A stretch of 64,000 nucleotides of DNA from Hoeflea prorocentri (GCF_027944115.1 NZ_JAPJZI010000001.1:4216001-4280000); one strand, 5' to 3'. Shown: positions 37,359-46,041, counted from the stretch's first letter. Numbers and translations are program-made. Notes: generated by a model not told the origin, from the sequence alone.

Positions 37359-37973
37359 ATGAAGGGCGTGTTTTTAAAGGCTGCAATTGCCGGTTGTCTT
37401 GTCGCAATGTCGTCGACTCCGATTGTCATGGCGGCACAGCCCATGGGCTCGTCCATGGTTGTCGGCGACGTCACGTCCCAGCCCATCGGTCACTATGAAT
37501 TCTGCAAGCGGAATCGCGAGGAATGCCGCGGGACCGGGGTTCGCACCGCGCCGCCACGCGTAACCAATTATGGCTGGACCGTCGTGCAAGAGGTCAACAA
37601 ATCAGTCAACTATGCCGTTATGCCGATGACGGACTACGAAATTCACGGCCGCGAGGAAGTCTGGTCCTATCCCGATGTTGTCGGAGATTGTGAAGACTAT
37701 GTGCTGCTCAAACGCGCCATGCTGATCGAACACGGCTTTTCTCCATCCGATCTGCTGATCACCGTCGTACGCAAGCCCAATGGCGAAGGCCACGCAGTGC
37801 TGACGCTGCGCACCTCGGACGGCGACTATGTGCTCGACAATCTCGAGGACGAGGTGAAACTGTGGGTCGACACGCCCTATACCTACCTCAAACGCCAGGC
37901 GTCGTTCCATGCCGGGCGCTGGGTGGATATTGAAAATGGCGACGAACTGATGGTCGGCTCTATCCCCGAATAG
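37359..37973 (+). CDS. Bacterial transglutaminase-like cysteine protease (BTLCP, DUF920)
   Basis: A 204-residue exported protein. A leader ends in PIVMAAQ (about residue 26). The BTLCP catalytic triad is visible: Cys111 in VVGDCEDYVLLKRA, His145 in GEGHAVLTLR and Asp160 in YVLDNL. Family members are widespread in Rhizobiales as periplasmic or secreted proteins. LapG, a relative, cleaves biofilm adhesins under c-di-GMP control, but the short BTLCP form is mostly uncharacterised. A CtrA-like site lies in the promoter. The next gene is convergent. Confidence 0.93.
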   Translation: MKGVFLKAAIAGCLVAMSSTPIVMAAQPMGSSMVVGDVTSQPIGHYEFCKRNREECRGTGVRTAPPRVTNYGWTVVQEVNKSVNYAVMPMTDYEIHGREEVWSYPDVVGDCEDYVLLKRAMLIEHGFSPSDLLITVVRKPNGEGHAVLTLRTSDGDYVLDNLEDEVKLWVDTPYTYLKRQASFHAGRWVDIENGDELMVGSIPE

Positions 37974-37985
37974 ACCGCTTCTCCT

Positions 37986-38567
37986 TCACATCCGAGCGGA
38001 CGCAATCATAAGACCAAGCGCTTCAAGCACTGAAGCTGCGTCGGCGAGTTCCTGCGCCTCGAGATATTCCAGTCCGATCAGGGCACCGTAAAGCAGCCGC
38101 GCCATTCTTGCCGCGTCTTCACTGTCATAGCCGATATCCGAAACGATGCTCTGAAGATATTCCAGGCGCCGGCGATCGACGTTTTTTGCCGTCGAGGCCG
38201 CCTTGCCGTCGAGCTGGGCCCACTCGCGAATGGCCGCCTCGGTGCGCACACCGCCATATTCGGCGCTGCGTTCGCTTGTCACCAGCGCGATCAGGTCCTG
38301 CAGACGCGCCGATGCGTCCCTGAAGGGCCCTGCGTTAAGGGCAATAATATCTTCCGTCGCTCTCTTGCTCCAGGTTTGAAGCATCGCTTCCTTCAACGCC
38401 GGAACGTCCCGAAAATGCCAGTAGAACGAGCCTTTGGTTGTGCCCAGATCCCGGGCAATCGCTTCAGCGCGAATGGCCTGAACGCCGCCGGCGGACAGGG
38501 CGCGAAACGCGGCCTTTATCCAATCCTCGGCCGAGAGCTGATTTTTCTTTTTTGCCGCCCGCGTCAT
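37986..38567 (-). CDS. TetR family transcriptional regulator
   Basis: A 193-residue regulator. The N-terminal HTH reads AEDWIKAAFRALSAGGVQAI and continues EAIARDLGTTKGSFYWHFRD, followed by a helical ligand domain. It is divergent from a DUF3995 membrane-protein gene with 116 bp between the starts. Two similar 14-bp palindromes lie in that gap and are its likely operators, so it probably represses both itself and its neighbour. The ligand is unknown. Confidence 0.93.
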   Translation of the reverse strand: MTRAAKKKNQLSAEDWIKAAFRALSAGGVQAIRAEAIARDLGTTKGSFYWHFRDVPALKEAMLQTWSKRATEDIIALNAGPFRDASARLQDLIALVTSERSAEYGGVRTEAAIREWAQLDGKAASTAKNVDRRRLEYLQSIVSDIGYDSEDAARMARLLYGALIGLEYLEAQELADAASVLEALGLMIASARM

Positions 38568-38594
38568 TGCGCCTCGCTGTCATTTGTCAAAACC

Positions 38595-38608
38595 ATACGC
38601 CAGCGTAT
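38595..38608. promoter_or_regulatory. TetR operator candidate 1, ATACGCCAGCGTAT
   Basis: Six-base arms ATACGC and GCGTAT around CA, 27 bp upstream of the TetR ATG. It matches the second site at 38634-38647 at 12 of 14 positions. Confidence 0.65.
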
Positions 38609-38633
38609 TGAAACCTTCAAGGCGAACTGTTAC

Positions 38634-38647
38634 ATACGGTAGCGTAT
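38634..38647. promoter_or_regulatory. TetR operator candidate 2, ATACGGTAGCGTAT
   Basis: The second palindrome, 39 bp centre-to-centre from the first and 36 bp upstream of the DUF3995 start. Both share ATACG and AGCGTAT. Confidence 0.65.
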
Positions 38648-38683
38648 GGTAGACGAAACAGATGTATAGGTGAGGACCGGTCA

Positions 38684-39121
38684 ATGTTTGTCGCAATAAC
38701 CGTCGCTGTCATTCTCTTCGCGATTTCATCACTCCACTTCCTCTGGGCGGCGGGCAGCCCCTGGCCGTGCGCAGACGAAAGGAGCCTCATACGCACGGTG
38801 GTCGGACACCCTGAAACAAAGGGCTTTCCGTCTCCGGCCCTCACTGCGGCCGTCGCCACGGCAATCCTGCTTGCCGGGTTGATTGCCCTTTGGGCCGGCA
38901 ACGTCGTGAGCCCGCCTCTGCCCGACTGGATCAGGATCGCCGGCCTCGTCGTACTGACCGGCGTCTTTCTGCTTCGCGGTTTTGCGAGCTATTTGCCGCG
39001 GCGCTTGTGGGGCGAAATGACCGAGCCGTTCGCAACACTCGACCGGCGTTACTTTGCACCGCTCTGTATCGTGCTCGGCCTTGGTTTTCTCTGGCTGCTT
39101 GCCGGAAACCTTCCCAACTAA
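38684..39121 (+). CDS. DUF3995 domain-containing membrane protein
   Basis: A 145-residue protein with four membrane helices. The family pattern is ISSLHFLWAAGSPWPCADER near the N-terminus, then GFPSPALTAAVATAILLAGL, RGFASYLPRRLWGEMTEPFA and TLDRRYFAPLCIVLGLGFLW. Function is unknown. GAGGACCGGTCA precedes the ATG. It is controlled in all likelihood by the divergent TetR gene through two operators, so it may respond to a small-molecule stress. Confidence 0.88.
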   Translation: MFVAITVAVILFAISSLHFLWAAGSPWPCADERSLIRTVVGHPETKGFPSPALTAAVATAILLAGLIALWAGNVVSPPLPDWIRIAGLVVLTGVFLLRGFASYLPRRLWGEMTEPFATLDRRYFAPLCIVLGLGFLWLLAGNLPN

Positions 39122-39151
39122 CCCTGGAAGGCGCGGCGCTGCCGCGCCTAC

Positions 39152-40135
39152 CTACGCCGTTCCAATCAGCAGACCCGCAGCAAAGACCAATGCGCCGCCG
39201 AGCACCACCTGGAAAATGGCACGCGACCAGGGCGTTTCCATGAAGCGGTGCTGGATCCAGGAAATCGCCCACAGCTCGACAAAGACGAGGGCGATGGCAA
39301 TCGTCGTGGCAATGGTAAAATGCGGAATGAGGTAGGGCAGCGCATGGCCGAGGCCGCCGACCGTTGTCATGATGCCGGTCGCAAGACCGCGCTTGATCGG
39401 TGCTCCGCGGCCGGAAATCACCCCGTCGTCGGAGGCGACTTCGGTAAAGCCCATGGAGATGCCTGCTCCGATGGAGGCGGCAAGGCCGACGAGGAAGGTC
39501 TGCCAGGTATCGCCGGTCGCAAAAGCGGCGGCAAAGATCGGGGCAAGCGTCGATACCGAACCATCCATCAGACCTGCAAGGCCCGGCTGGATATAGGTAA
39601 GGATCATCTGGCGGCGTTCGATTGCCGCCTCTTCCTTTTGCACATCCTGCGGCGCGTGCGTTTCGGTCAGCCGGTGCGCCATGGAGCCGTGTTCGCGCTC
39701 CTCCTCCGCGAGGTCGCCCAGGAGCTTGCGCGTTGCCGCATCTTGCGTCTGCTGCGCCGCCTGCAGATAAAACCGCCAGGCTTGGCGTTCCATGCGCTCG
39801 GCTTCGTCGCGGATGTTTTCAACCGAATGATTCTTCGTCAGCCATAACGGCTTGCGCTCCATGTAGCCGCGCACATGTTCGCGCCGGATCAAAAGGATGC
39901 GCTCCCCGAAACGCTCGCGGTAGAGGTCGATCAGGCGGCGCCGGTGCTCGTTTTCCTCCCGCGCCATCTCTTCGAAAATTTCGGCGCTGCCGGGATAATT
40001 GTCCTTCAGCGCATCGGCATAGGCGAGGTAGATGCGGCCGTCATCCTCTTCATTGGAGATGGCCAGCGCCAGAATCTCCTGCTCGCTGAGGTGGGAGAAT
40101 GAGCGGCGGGCGGCACCGGTAATGCGGTTAAGCAT
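39152..40135 (-). CDS. mbfA: Membrane-bound ferritin/VIT-type iron exporter MbfA
   Basis: A 327-residue erythrin-vacuolar-iron-transport protein. The N-terminal ferritin-like diiron domain (about residues 15-165) carries EEDDGRIYLAYADALKDNYP, EIFEEMAREENEHRRRLIDL and DLAEEEREHGSMAHRL with repeated E-x-x-H ligands. It is joined to a VIT/CCC1 membrane domain with five helices (LAGLMDGSVSTLAPIFAAAF, ASIGAGISMGFTEVASDDGV). MbfA of Agrobacterium and Bradyrhizobium exports iron and protects against iron and peroxide stress. An iron control element lies 14 bp upstream of the ATG, fitting Irr repression under low iron. Confidence 0.95.
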   Translation of the reverse strand: MLNRITGAARRSFSHLSEQEILALAISNEEDDGRIYLAYADALKDNYPGSAEIFEEMAREENEHRRRLIDLYRERFGERILLIRREHVRGYMERKPLWLTKNHSVENIRDEAERMERQAWRFYLQAAQQTQDAATRKLLGDLAEEEREHGSMAHRLTETHAPQDVQKEEAAIERRQMILTYIQPGLAGLMDGSVSTLAPIFAAAFATGDTWQTFLVGLAASIGAGISMGFTEVASDDGVISGRGAPIKRGLATGIMTTVGGLGHALPYLIPHFTIATTIAIALVFVELWAISWIQHRFMETPWSRAIFQVVLGGALVFAAGLLIGTA

Positions 40136-40149
40136 GACTAGATTTCCTA

Positions 40150-40168
40150 TTTTAGAATAATTCTAAAA
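40150..40168 (-). promoter_or_regulatory. Iron control element (Irr box) of mbfA
   Basis: TTTTAGAATAATTCTAAAA has perfect nine-base arms and contains the ICE pattern TTTAGAA-N3-TTCTAAA bound by Irr in Rhizobiales. Its position just upstream of the start codon fits repression of this iron exporter when iron is scarce. Confidence 0.85.
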
Positions 40169-40328
40169 TATAATCCCTATCCTGCCAGTCAAGGACAGGC
40201 TGACGTGCCGTTGAATTCCGCGTGACGGAAAACGGCAGCCAATTCAACAGAACTTGTCGGCGTGTGTCGAAACGCATCTTGATATCGGGCGCGTCCGGCC
40301 AAATAGTATGGTTATGGCGGAGGACAAT

Positions 40329-41171
40329 TTGAAAACGGTGTCAAAGGATACGTTTCTCGACCGGCTGGGCCATTGGGTCGCGGGGCGCTTGCGCAGCGAG
40401 ACCTCCGGCTACCAGCCCTATACGCCCTCCGATCCCGAAACGCTGGAACGTACCCTGCAGCCGGGCGACATTCTGCTTGTCGAGGGCAACCAGAAGATTT
40501 CGGCGGCGATCAAATATCTGACCCAGTCGACATGGTCGCATGCGGCGCTTTACGTGGGCGATGCGTGCGGCGAGCCGAAGAAGGGATCGGAAAGGCTGCA
40601 ACTGATCGAAGTGGTGATCGGCGAAGGCTGTGTCGCGGTTCCGCTGAGGAAATACGCCACCTACAACACACGGATCTGCCGGCCGGTCGGCCTGACGGGT
40701 GACGACCGCCGCGCCGTGGTCGATTTCATGGTCTCCAGCATCGGCACCAAATACGATCTGAAAAACATATTCGACATGCTGCGCTATTTCCTGCCGACAC
40801 CACCGGTACCGGTCCGCTGGCGCCGCCGCATGCTGTCCTTCGGCTCTGGCGATCCGACCCGGGCGATCTGTTCCTCGCTCATCGCACAGGCCTTTCAAGG
40901 GGTCTATTATCCGATCCTGCCCGAAATCCGCCGTATGCCCGGCCACATGACCGCGCAATCGAAATATTCGAGGCGCGAAATCCTGCATATCAGGCATCAT
41001 TCGCTGTTCACGCCCCGCGATTTTGACCTGTCGCCCTATTTCCGGGTGGTCAAGCCGACCCTGGAACACGGGTTCGACTACAAGGCGCTGAACTGGCACT
41101 CCCGCCAGGGCCACGGGCCGAAGACAGCCGACCGGGAGTTCGTGATCGAAAGCAGCGAAAAGGGCGACTGA
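40329..41171 (+). CDS. YiiX-like permuted NlpC/P60 (papain-fold) protein
   Basis: About 280 residues. QPGDILLVEGNQKISAAIKY, LTQSTWSHAALYVGDACGEP and later DPTRAICSSLIAQAFQGVYY show the circularly permuted order of YiiX/YebB-type NlpC/P60 proteins, with the active-site His (in WSHAALYVG) before the Cys (in RAICSSLI). The family may cleave lipids, amides or wall peptides; the substrate is unknown. No signal peptide is visible. The TTG at 40329 has GGAGG at ideal distance; the upstream ATGs at 40308 and 40314 have none, so the start is uncertain by about seven codons. Confidence 0.85.
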   Translation: MKTVSKDTFLDRLGHWVAGRLRSETSGYQPYTPSDPETLERTLQPGDILLVEGNQKISAAIKYLTQSTWSHAALYVGDACGEPKKGSERLQLIEVVIGEGCVAVPLRKYATYNTRICRPVGLTGDDRRAVVDFMVSSIGTKYDLKNIFDMLRYFLPTPPVPVRWRRRMLSFGSGDPTRAICSSLIAQAFQGVYYPILPEIRRMPGHMTAQSKYSRREILHIRHHSLFTPRDFDLSPYFRVVKPTLEHGFDYKALNWHSRQGHGPKTADREFVIESSEKGD

Positions 41172-41276
41172 ATCGGGCCACATCACGCTCGTATGCACAT
41201 TCGCCGCGGGCAGACGGCTTGTTGAAGCCTCGAAATGACTTTTCAGCGCCCTATGAATTGCTCTATAGGGCCTGCC

Positions 41277-43097
41277 ATGAACGCTTCATCCCGAATTCCG
41301 CTCTCGCGAATCCGCAACTTTTCGATCGTTGCCCATATCGATCATGGCAAATCGACCGTGGCCGACCGGCTGATCCAGATGACCGGCGGCCTCGCCGAGC
41401 GCGAAATGTCCGAACAGCTCCTCGACAGTATGGATATCGAGCGCGAGCGCGGAATCACCATCAAGGCGCAGACGGTGCGGCTGCACTATGAGGCCAAGGA
41501 CGGAGAGACCTATATCCTCAACCTGATCGACACGCCCGGCCATGTCGATTTTGCCTATGAGGTCTCGCGCAGCCTTTCGGCCTGCGAGGGCTCGCTGCTT
41601 GTGGTCGATGCCAGCCAGGGCGTCGAAGCGCAGACGCTCGCCAATGTCTATCAGGCGATCGACAACGATCATGAGATCGTCACCGTGCTCAACAAGATCG
41701 ACCTGCCGGCGGCCGAACCGGACCGGGTCAAGCAGCAGATCGAAGAGGTGATCGGCCTTGACGCGTCCGACGCCGTCGAAATCTCGGCAAAGACCGGTTT
41801 CGGGATCGACGATGTTCTGGAGGCGATTGTTCACCGGCTGCCGCCGCCGGGCGAGGGCGATGAGAACGCACCGCTGAAAGCGCTGCTGGTGGACAGCTGG
41901 TATGACGCCTATCTCGGCGTCATCGTTCTGGTGCGGGTGATCGACGGCGTTCTGAAAAAAGGCCAGACCATTCGGATGATGGGCACGGACGCCAAATATC
42001 CGGTCGACCGAGTCGGCATCATCACGCCCAAAATGGTCAATGTGGATTCGCTCGGCCCCGGCGAGATCGGTTTTATCACCGCCTCGATCAAGGAAGTGGC
42101 CGACACGCGTGTCGGCGACACGATCACCGAGGACAAACGCCCGACGGCAGAGGCGCTTCCCGGTTTCAAACCGGCACAGCCCGTTGTTTTCTGCGGGCTT
42201 TTTCCGGTCGATGCAGCGGATTTTGAAGATCTGCGCGGCGCCATGGGCAAGTTGCGGCTCAACGATGCGAGCTTCTCCTTCGAGATGGAATCCTCAGCCG
42301 CGCTCGGCTTCGGCTTCCGTTGCGGGTTCCTTGGGCTTCTGCACCTGGAAATCATCCAGGAACGGCTGGAGCGCGAGTTCGATCTCGATCTCATCGCCAC
42401 CGCGCCATCCGTCGTGTACGAGCTGGTCATGACGGACGGCAGCCGCCGCGAACTCCACAACCCCGCCGATATGCCCGATGTGGTCAAGGTTGCCGAGATC
42501 CACGAACCGTGGATCCGCGCAACGATCCTGACGCCGGATGAATATCTCGGCCCAATCCTGAAACTGTGCCAGGACCGGCGCGGCATCCAGGTCGAGATGA
42601 CCTATGTCGGCACGCGCGCCATGCTCTCCTACGATCTGCCGCTCAACGAGGTCGTGTTCGATTTCTACGACCGGCTGAAATCGATCTCCCGCGGCTATGC
42701 CTCGTTCGACTACCAGATCACCGAGCTCAAGCCGGGCAATCTCGTCAAGATGCAGATTCTCGTCAATGGCGAGCCCGTCGATGCGCTGTCGATGATGGTG
42801 CACCGGGACGCGGCGGAAAAACGCGGCCGCGACATGTGCGAGAAGCTCAAGGACCTGATCCCGCGCCACATGTTCAAGATTCCAGTCCAGGCCGCCATCG
42901 GAGGCACGGTGATCGCGCGCGAAACGGTCTCTGCGCTGCGCAAGGATGTGACGGCCAAATGCTATGGCGGGGACGCCTCCCGCAAACGCAAGCTTCTGGA
43001 AAAGCAGAAGGCCGGCAAAAAGCGCATGCGTCAGTTCGGCAAGGTGGATATTCCGCAGGAAGCTTTCATTGCGGCGTTGAAGATGAAGGATGATTAG
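41277..43097 (+). CDS. lepA: Elongation factor 4 (LepA), back-translocating GTPase
   Basis: A 606-residue ribosomal GTPase. G1 [16 protein letters not shown], the switch region [20 protein letters not shown]3 DTPGHVDF and G4 LNKIDLP are present, followed by domain II, the EF-G-like III and V domains and the LepA-specific C-terminal domain ([40 protein letters not shown]). The start [20 protein letters not shown] at 41277 gives normal length; an upstream in-frame start at 41235 adds non-conserved residues. It follows the YiiX-like gene by about 105 bp. Confidence 0.97.
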   Translation: MNASSRIPLSRIRNFSIVAHIDHGKSTVADRLIQMTGGLAEREMSEQLLDSMDIERERGITIKAQTVRLHYEAKDGETYILNLIDTPGHVDFAYEVSRSLSACEGSLLVVDASQGVEAQTLANVYQAIDNDHEIVTVLNKIDLPAAEPDRVKQQIEEVIGLDASDAVEISAKTGFGIDDVLEAIVHRLPPPGEGDENAPLKALLVDSWYDAYLGVIVLVRVIDGVLKKGQTIRMMGTDAKYPVDRVGIITPKMVNVDSLGPGEIGFITASIKEVADTRVGDTITEDKRPTAEALPGFKPAQPVVFCGLFPVDAADFEDLRGAMGKLRLNDASFSFEMESSAALGFGFRCGFLGLLHLEIIQERLEREFDLDLIATAPSVVYELVMTDGSRRELHNPADMPDVVKVAEIHEPWIRATILTPDEYLGPILKLCQDRRGIQVEMTYVGTRAMLSYDLPLNEVVFDFYDRLKSISRGYASFDYQITELKPGNLVKMQILVNGEPVDALSMMVHRDAAEKRGRDMCEKLKDLIPRHMFKIPVQAAIGGTVIARETVSALRKDVTAKCYGGDASRKRKLLEKQKAGKKRMRQFGKVDIPQEAFIAALKMKDD

Positions 43098-43503
43098 GGG
43101 AATTTGTTTTCGGGTTTCCTTACGTCCTCACGGTTGAGCGCGGCTCTGCCGCTAACCTCCGGACGGGGCGGGCCACAAGGCCCGACGCGCGGTCGCGCTT
43201 GCGGTGCTCACGCACCGGGTTCTTGTTCCATGATGTCTTTGCAAGGAAAATCGTTCGAAGCTCGCAGAGCTTCGCAAGGCCGACCGGCCGCCGCCGCACA
43301 TGCGGCGCGCCCGTGCAGGCCAGCCGCGTAGCGGCGGTGCGGCCGTGAGCGAAAAGAAAATTGTGCAGCGGTGCGCAGCACCGCAAACAAAGAACCCCCG
43401 CCACGGGTCTCATGGCGGGGGTCCCGGCAAAAGCGCCTTTCAGCCAGTAGCACACATGTTCCGAATATTGCCCGTAGGGAACATGTGAGAGGGGTAGCGC
43501 CAG
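43098..43503. other. Hairpin-rich, gene-free spacer
   Basis: About 400 bp without a credible gene. The GC-rich part from 43140 to 43385 holds several short stem-loops: GCGGTGC-TCAC-GCACCG, GAAGCTC-GCAGA-GCTTC, and GCGGTGC-GCA-GCACCGC near 43368-43384. The 43394-43422 terminator ends it. The layout resembles an extragenic palindromic repeat or a structured RNA remnant. No other copy occurs in the window. Confidence 0.5.
43394..43422 (-). terminator. Rho-independent terminator after the EF-hand gene
   Basis: ACCCCCGCCA and TGGCGGGGGT pair over ten bases around a nine-base loop. On the minus strand the stem is followed by TCTTTGTTTG. It lies about 80 bp after the EF-hand stop. Confidence 0.7.
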
Positions 43504-43728
43504 TTACTGGCTGATCAACGCTTCGTATTCGGATACGGTGAGAACCCCGTCTCCGTCACTGTCTGCCGCGGCTACAGCGTCGGGAGACACGTCAGGCATG
43601 GCTGCCTGTGCTTCTTCCATGGTGACCACACCGTTGCCATCGGCATCGGCGGTGGCGAAATCAACCGTTTGGGCATAGGCTGCCATCGAGAAAGCGGTAA
43701 ATCCCATCGCCAAAAGAAGCTGTTTCAT
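43504..43728 (-). CDS. Small exported EF-hand calcium-binding protein
   Basis: A 74-residue protein. A signal peptide (MKQLLLAMGFTAFSMAAYAQ) is followed by two EF-hand loops, DADGNGVVTMEE and DSDGDGVLTVSE, each with Asp/Asn at loop positions 1, 3 and 5 and Glu at 12. The mature protein is thus little more than one EF-hand pair in the periplasm, suited to calcium buffering or sensing. AAGGAGAGTACC precedes ATG 43728; the longer frame to 43836 is not supported. Similar calsymin-like proteins occur in rhizobia, but this one is much shorter. Confidence 0.88.
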   Translation of the reverse strand: MKQLLLAMGFTAFSMAAYAQTVDFATADADGNGVVTMEEAQAAMPDVSPDAVAAADSDGDGVLTVSEYEALISQ

Positions 43729-43887
43729 TGGTACTCTCCTTATGTTTACAGAGCGGGTCGAATGTCTTGGGAGGTGACCCGTTCGCCCGACCCAACGCCG
43801 GACAGCTGCGAATGTGATCCGGATTTGTGGTTTCAAATGGGAAGAAAAATGACCCGTTGGGGATCATTTCAAGACAAAACTATGGGT

Positions 43888-43936
43888 AACTGTGATTAAT
43901 ATAACTTGTTGAAATATTGAGGTTATTAATCAAAGT
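43888..43936. repeat. AT-rich inverted repeat between EF-hand and ogt genes
   Basis: Thirteen-base arms AACTGTGATTAAT and ATTAATCAAAGTT, with one mismatch, are separated by about 20 AT-rich bases. They lie in the divergent region. It may be a dyad operator or a chance feature of AT-rich DNA. No T-tract follows either arm. Confidence 0.4.
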
Positions 43937-44025
43937 TGACTGTGTTTCCCGGCACGTCTAAGCAGCGGATTGGAAAGTGTTATTTTACTTCGCCGGCGCG
44001 CAAAGCGGATATTTGACAAGCCATC

Positions 44026-44571
44026 ATGCACGGCTACGATCACACCATGACCAAGCCACTCGCACCGCTGGATATCGAAGACACGTCTTCTGCGGAAAAA
44101 AGCCGCCACGTGGCGCATGTCGACACGCCCCTTGGCACGGTCGTGGTGATCGAAGAGGGCGGGAAAATTATCCGTTTGTTTTGGGACCGCGATACCGGCG
44201 CCTATCCGCAGACGGAGCGCACGGACCTGCTTGACGAGGCCGAGCGTCAGCTCAACGCCTATTTCGACGGCACGCTGAAACGCTTCGACCTGCCGCTGGC
44301 TCTGTCTTCCAGTCCGTTCGAACGCCAGGTGCAGGAAAAGATGATCGCCATTCCCTATGGCGAGACCCGCACCTATGGCGATATCGCCAGGGATCTGGAG
44401 ACCTACGGCCAGCCGGTCGGCCAGGCCTGCGGCGCCAATTCGATCCCGATCATCATCCCGTGCCACCGGGTGCTTTCGGCCACCGGAATCGGCGGCTTTT
44501 CAGGCGAGGGCGGCATCGAAACCAAAATACAGCTGCTCAAGCACGAAGGCGGCTTTCCCTTCCTGCTCTAA
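44026..44571 (+). CDS. ogt: Methylated-DNA--[protein]-cysteine S-methyltransferase
   Basis: A 181-residue suicide repair protein that takes the methyl group from O6-methylguanine. The acceptor Cys146 is in IIIPCHRVLS. The HTH arginine region (ERQVQEKMIAIPYGETRTYG), the asparagine hinge (GQACGANSIP) and the C-terminal GGFSGEGGIETKIQLLKHEG are all present. There is no AraC-type domain, so it is of the Ogt type and not Ada. The ATG at 44047 is an alternative start seven codons in; neither has a clear ribosome binding site. Confidence 0.94.
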   Translation: MHGYDHTMTKPLAPLDIEDTSSAEKSRHVAHVDTPLGTVVVIEEGGKIIRLFWDRDTGAYPQTERTDLLDEAERQLNAYFDGTLKRFDLPLALSSSPFERQVQEKMIAIPYGETRTYGDIARDLETYGQPVGQACGANSIPIIIPCHRVLSATGIGGFSGEGGIETKIQLLKHEGGFPFLL

Positions 44572-44597
44572 GCCCTCCGGCGCGGCCAAATAAACCG

Positions 44598-44626
44598 TTG
44601 ACATAAAAGGGCAGCGGCCTTACATC
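44598..44626 (+). promoter_or_regulatory. Promoter of tRNA-Leu
   Basis: A consensus -35 TTGACA (44598-44603) and TACATC (44621-44626) are 17 bp apart and about 20 bp upstream of the tRNA 5' end. Confidence 0.6.
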
Positions 44627-44645
44627 ACGCCGGCACAGTTGCAAT

Positions 44646-44732
44646 GCCCAGATGGCGGAATTGGTAGACGCGCCAGCTTCAGGTGCTGGTGACCGCAAGG
44701 TCGTGGAGGTTCGAGTCCTCTTCTGGGCACCA
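44646..44732 (+). tRNA. tRNA-Leu (anticodon CAG)
   Basis: The acceptor stem GCCCAGA pairs with TCTGGGC. The D-arm is GGCGGAATTGGTAGACGC. The anticodon stem-loop is CCAGC-TTCAGGT-GCTGG with CAG. A long variable arm (TGACCGCAAGGTCGT), a T-arm GGAGGTTCGAGTCCTCT, an A discriminator and an encoded CCA complete a class II leucine tRNA of 87 bases. Confidence 0.97.
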
Positions 44733-45000
44733 GTCTTTCTCACACATATCCGCAAATTCAAGATACGCCAGCTGCGAAGGATTTTGTCGCCATGGCTGGC
44801 CTGGTTTGTGTGACCATAACGACCCGGCATCATGCCGACGATCAGCCCGTTTTGTTATGATTGAGAGCCGGCCAGCCCTGATGTATGTCCACAATAAATT
44901 TCCATGTGTCGCATCGCAGGGTATCCGCTCTGCCTGCAACAGTCTGATTGCTTCATCCTGAAGCCACACAGCTACCATATTGGCGATTGGAACCAGCCAA

Positions 45001-45402
45001 ATGAAAAGAGCAGACTCTATATCAGACGACTTGGCGACAATCGTGGATTTTCACCTTTCGTTGGGGCGGGACAAATGTGTGAGCTACTTACCGATAAACA
45101 CTATCAATAATGTGCTGAACAAAACGACTGAGGCTATGTGTCAACAAGCTATGCGTGCAAATCTGAAGTGTATGGTGTTTGATGACGGTAGCTGTTGGGT
45201 CAAAGGCGGGGCGGTGTACTTCTATTCGGAAAGCGAGCTAAGCGGGCTCATAAGAAAACACAGAAATCTCCTGGATTCCTTGGGTTGGGAAGCCAATTGC
45301 GAAGATGTCGTAGCGAAAATCGCAGCCGAGTATTTTGAGGCTGATCACGCCGTTATGCCATTTATTGTCGAGGCTTTTGGAGACGACTTGATATTGAGAT
45401 GA
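45001..45402 (+). CDS. Hypothetical protein in AT-rich block after tRNA-Leu
   Basis: A 133-residue protein starting MKRADSISDDLATIVDFHLS, with LKCMVFDDGSCWVKGGAVYF and a C-terminal acidic helix (VVAKIAAEYFEADHAVMPFI). It has four cysteines and no signal peptide or membrane helix. Base composition is visibly more AT-rich than flanking genes, and codons such as AAA, ATA and TTG are frequent, suggesting acquisition. It is followed by two more unknown genes on the same strand. No family was recognised; small acidic proteins in such blocks are often immunity proteins, but nothing here proves that. Confidence 0.65.
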   Translation: MKRADSISDDLATIVDFHLSLGRDKCVSYLPINTINNVLNKTTEAMCQQAMRANLKCMVFDDGSCWVKGGAVYFYSESELSGLIRKHRNLLDSLGWEANCEDVVAKIAAEYFEADHAVMPFIVEAFGDDLILR

Positions 45403-45420
45403 AGCGGAAAGGGGAAACCC

Positions 45421-45894
45421 ATGGGCGGTAAAAAAGCCCTCAAGGAAATAGACGCAACCTGGATACCGGGAGAATCGGTTGGACCAATTGTGTTGGGAAA
45501 CCCTGCTGAGTCCATTTCTTCGTTTCTGACAGTTGAACGTAAAAATTACGACTGTGGGCCCGAAGACGAGACTTTTTGCGACGTGGATGATGAATGGATG
45601 ATCAGCGCGGAAAACGGGTATATTTCTACAATAGCTTGTTTCCGCAAATGCGTCTATGAGGGGGTCAATCTCGTTGGCTTACCGATAGAAGATTGTCTGG
45701 AACGACTTGGTTGTGATCGAAACAAATCTGCCGACGATTCGGTGTGGTTCGAAGACGGAGACCAAGACGTTTACGAAGTTGACTCATTGGGTGCCCAAAT
45801 ATGGGTGTTCAAAGGGCGCGTTGACAGCATTGCAGTCATGGAGATTTACGACGAAGACGGCGTGACGGTCATTCACCCCTTTCGGAAGAGCTAG
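45421..45894 (+). CDS. Hypothetical acidic protein in AT-rich block
   Basis: A 157-residue, strongly acidic protein (MGGKKALKEIDATWIPGESV, then GPIVLGNPAESISSFLTVER and ENGYISTIACFRKCVYEGVN). The phrase G-x-I-x-L-G-N-P near the N-terminus followed by alternating beta strands recalls small beta-rich proteins with a G-x-I-x-L-G-M-S/T opening, of unknown function. GGGGA precedes the ATG, 18 bp behind the previous gene, so the two form a unit. There is no leader or membrane helix. An immunity-type role is possible but unsupported. Confidence 0.68.
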   Translation: MGGKKALKEIDATWIPGESVGPIVLGNPAESISSFLTVERKNYDCGPEDETFCDVDDEWMISAENGYISTIACFRKCVYEGVNLVGLPIEDCLERLGCDRNKSADDSVWFEDGDQDVYEVDSLGAQIWVFKGRVDSIAVMEIYDEDGVTVIHPFRKS

Positions 45895-46041
45895 TGTATT
45901 TTAAATTCCAAACCGGTCGCGAGTTGGCCCGTTCATCATTGTAACCGCGACCTCACGAAAATTCTTAAGCCCACTAAGCCCTGGCACCCGAGATTCTAAA
46001 AAATAATCGTTTGAGAGATGTGATTATTAGAAAACGTTTCA

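Noticed and set aside
43140-43385. CRISPR-like repeat array.
   Set aside because: The stem-loops differ in sequence and spacing; there are no identical direct repeats with unique spacers and no cas genes.
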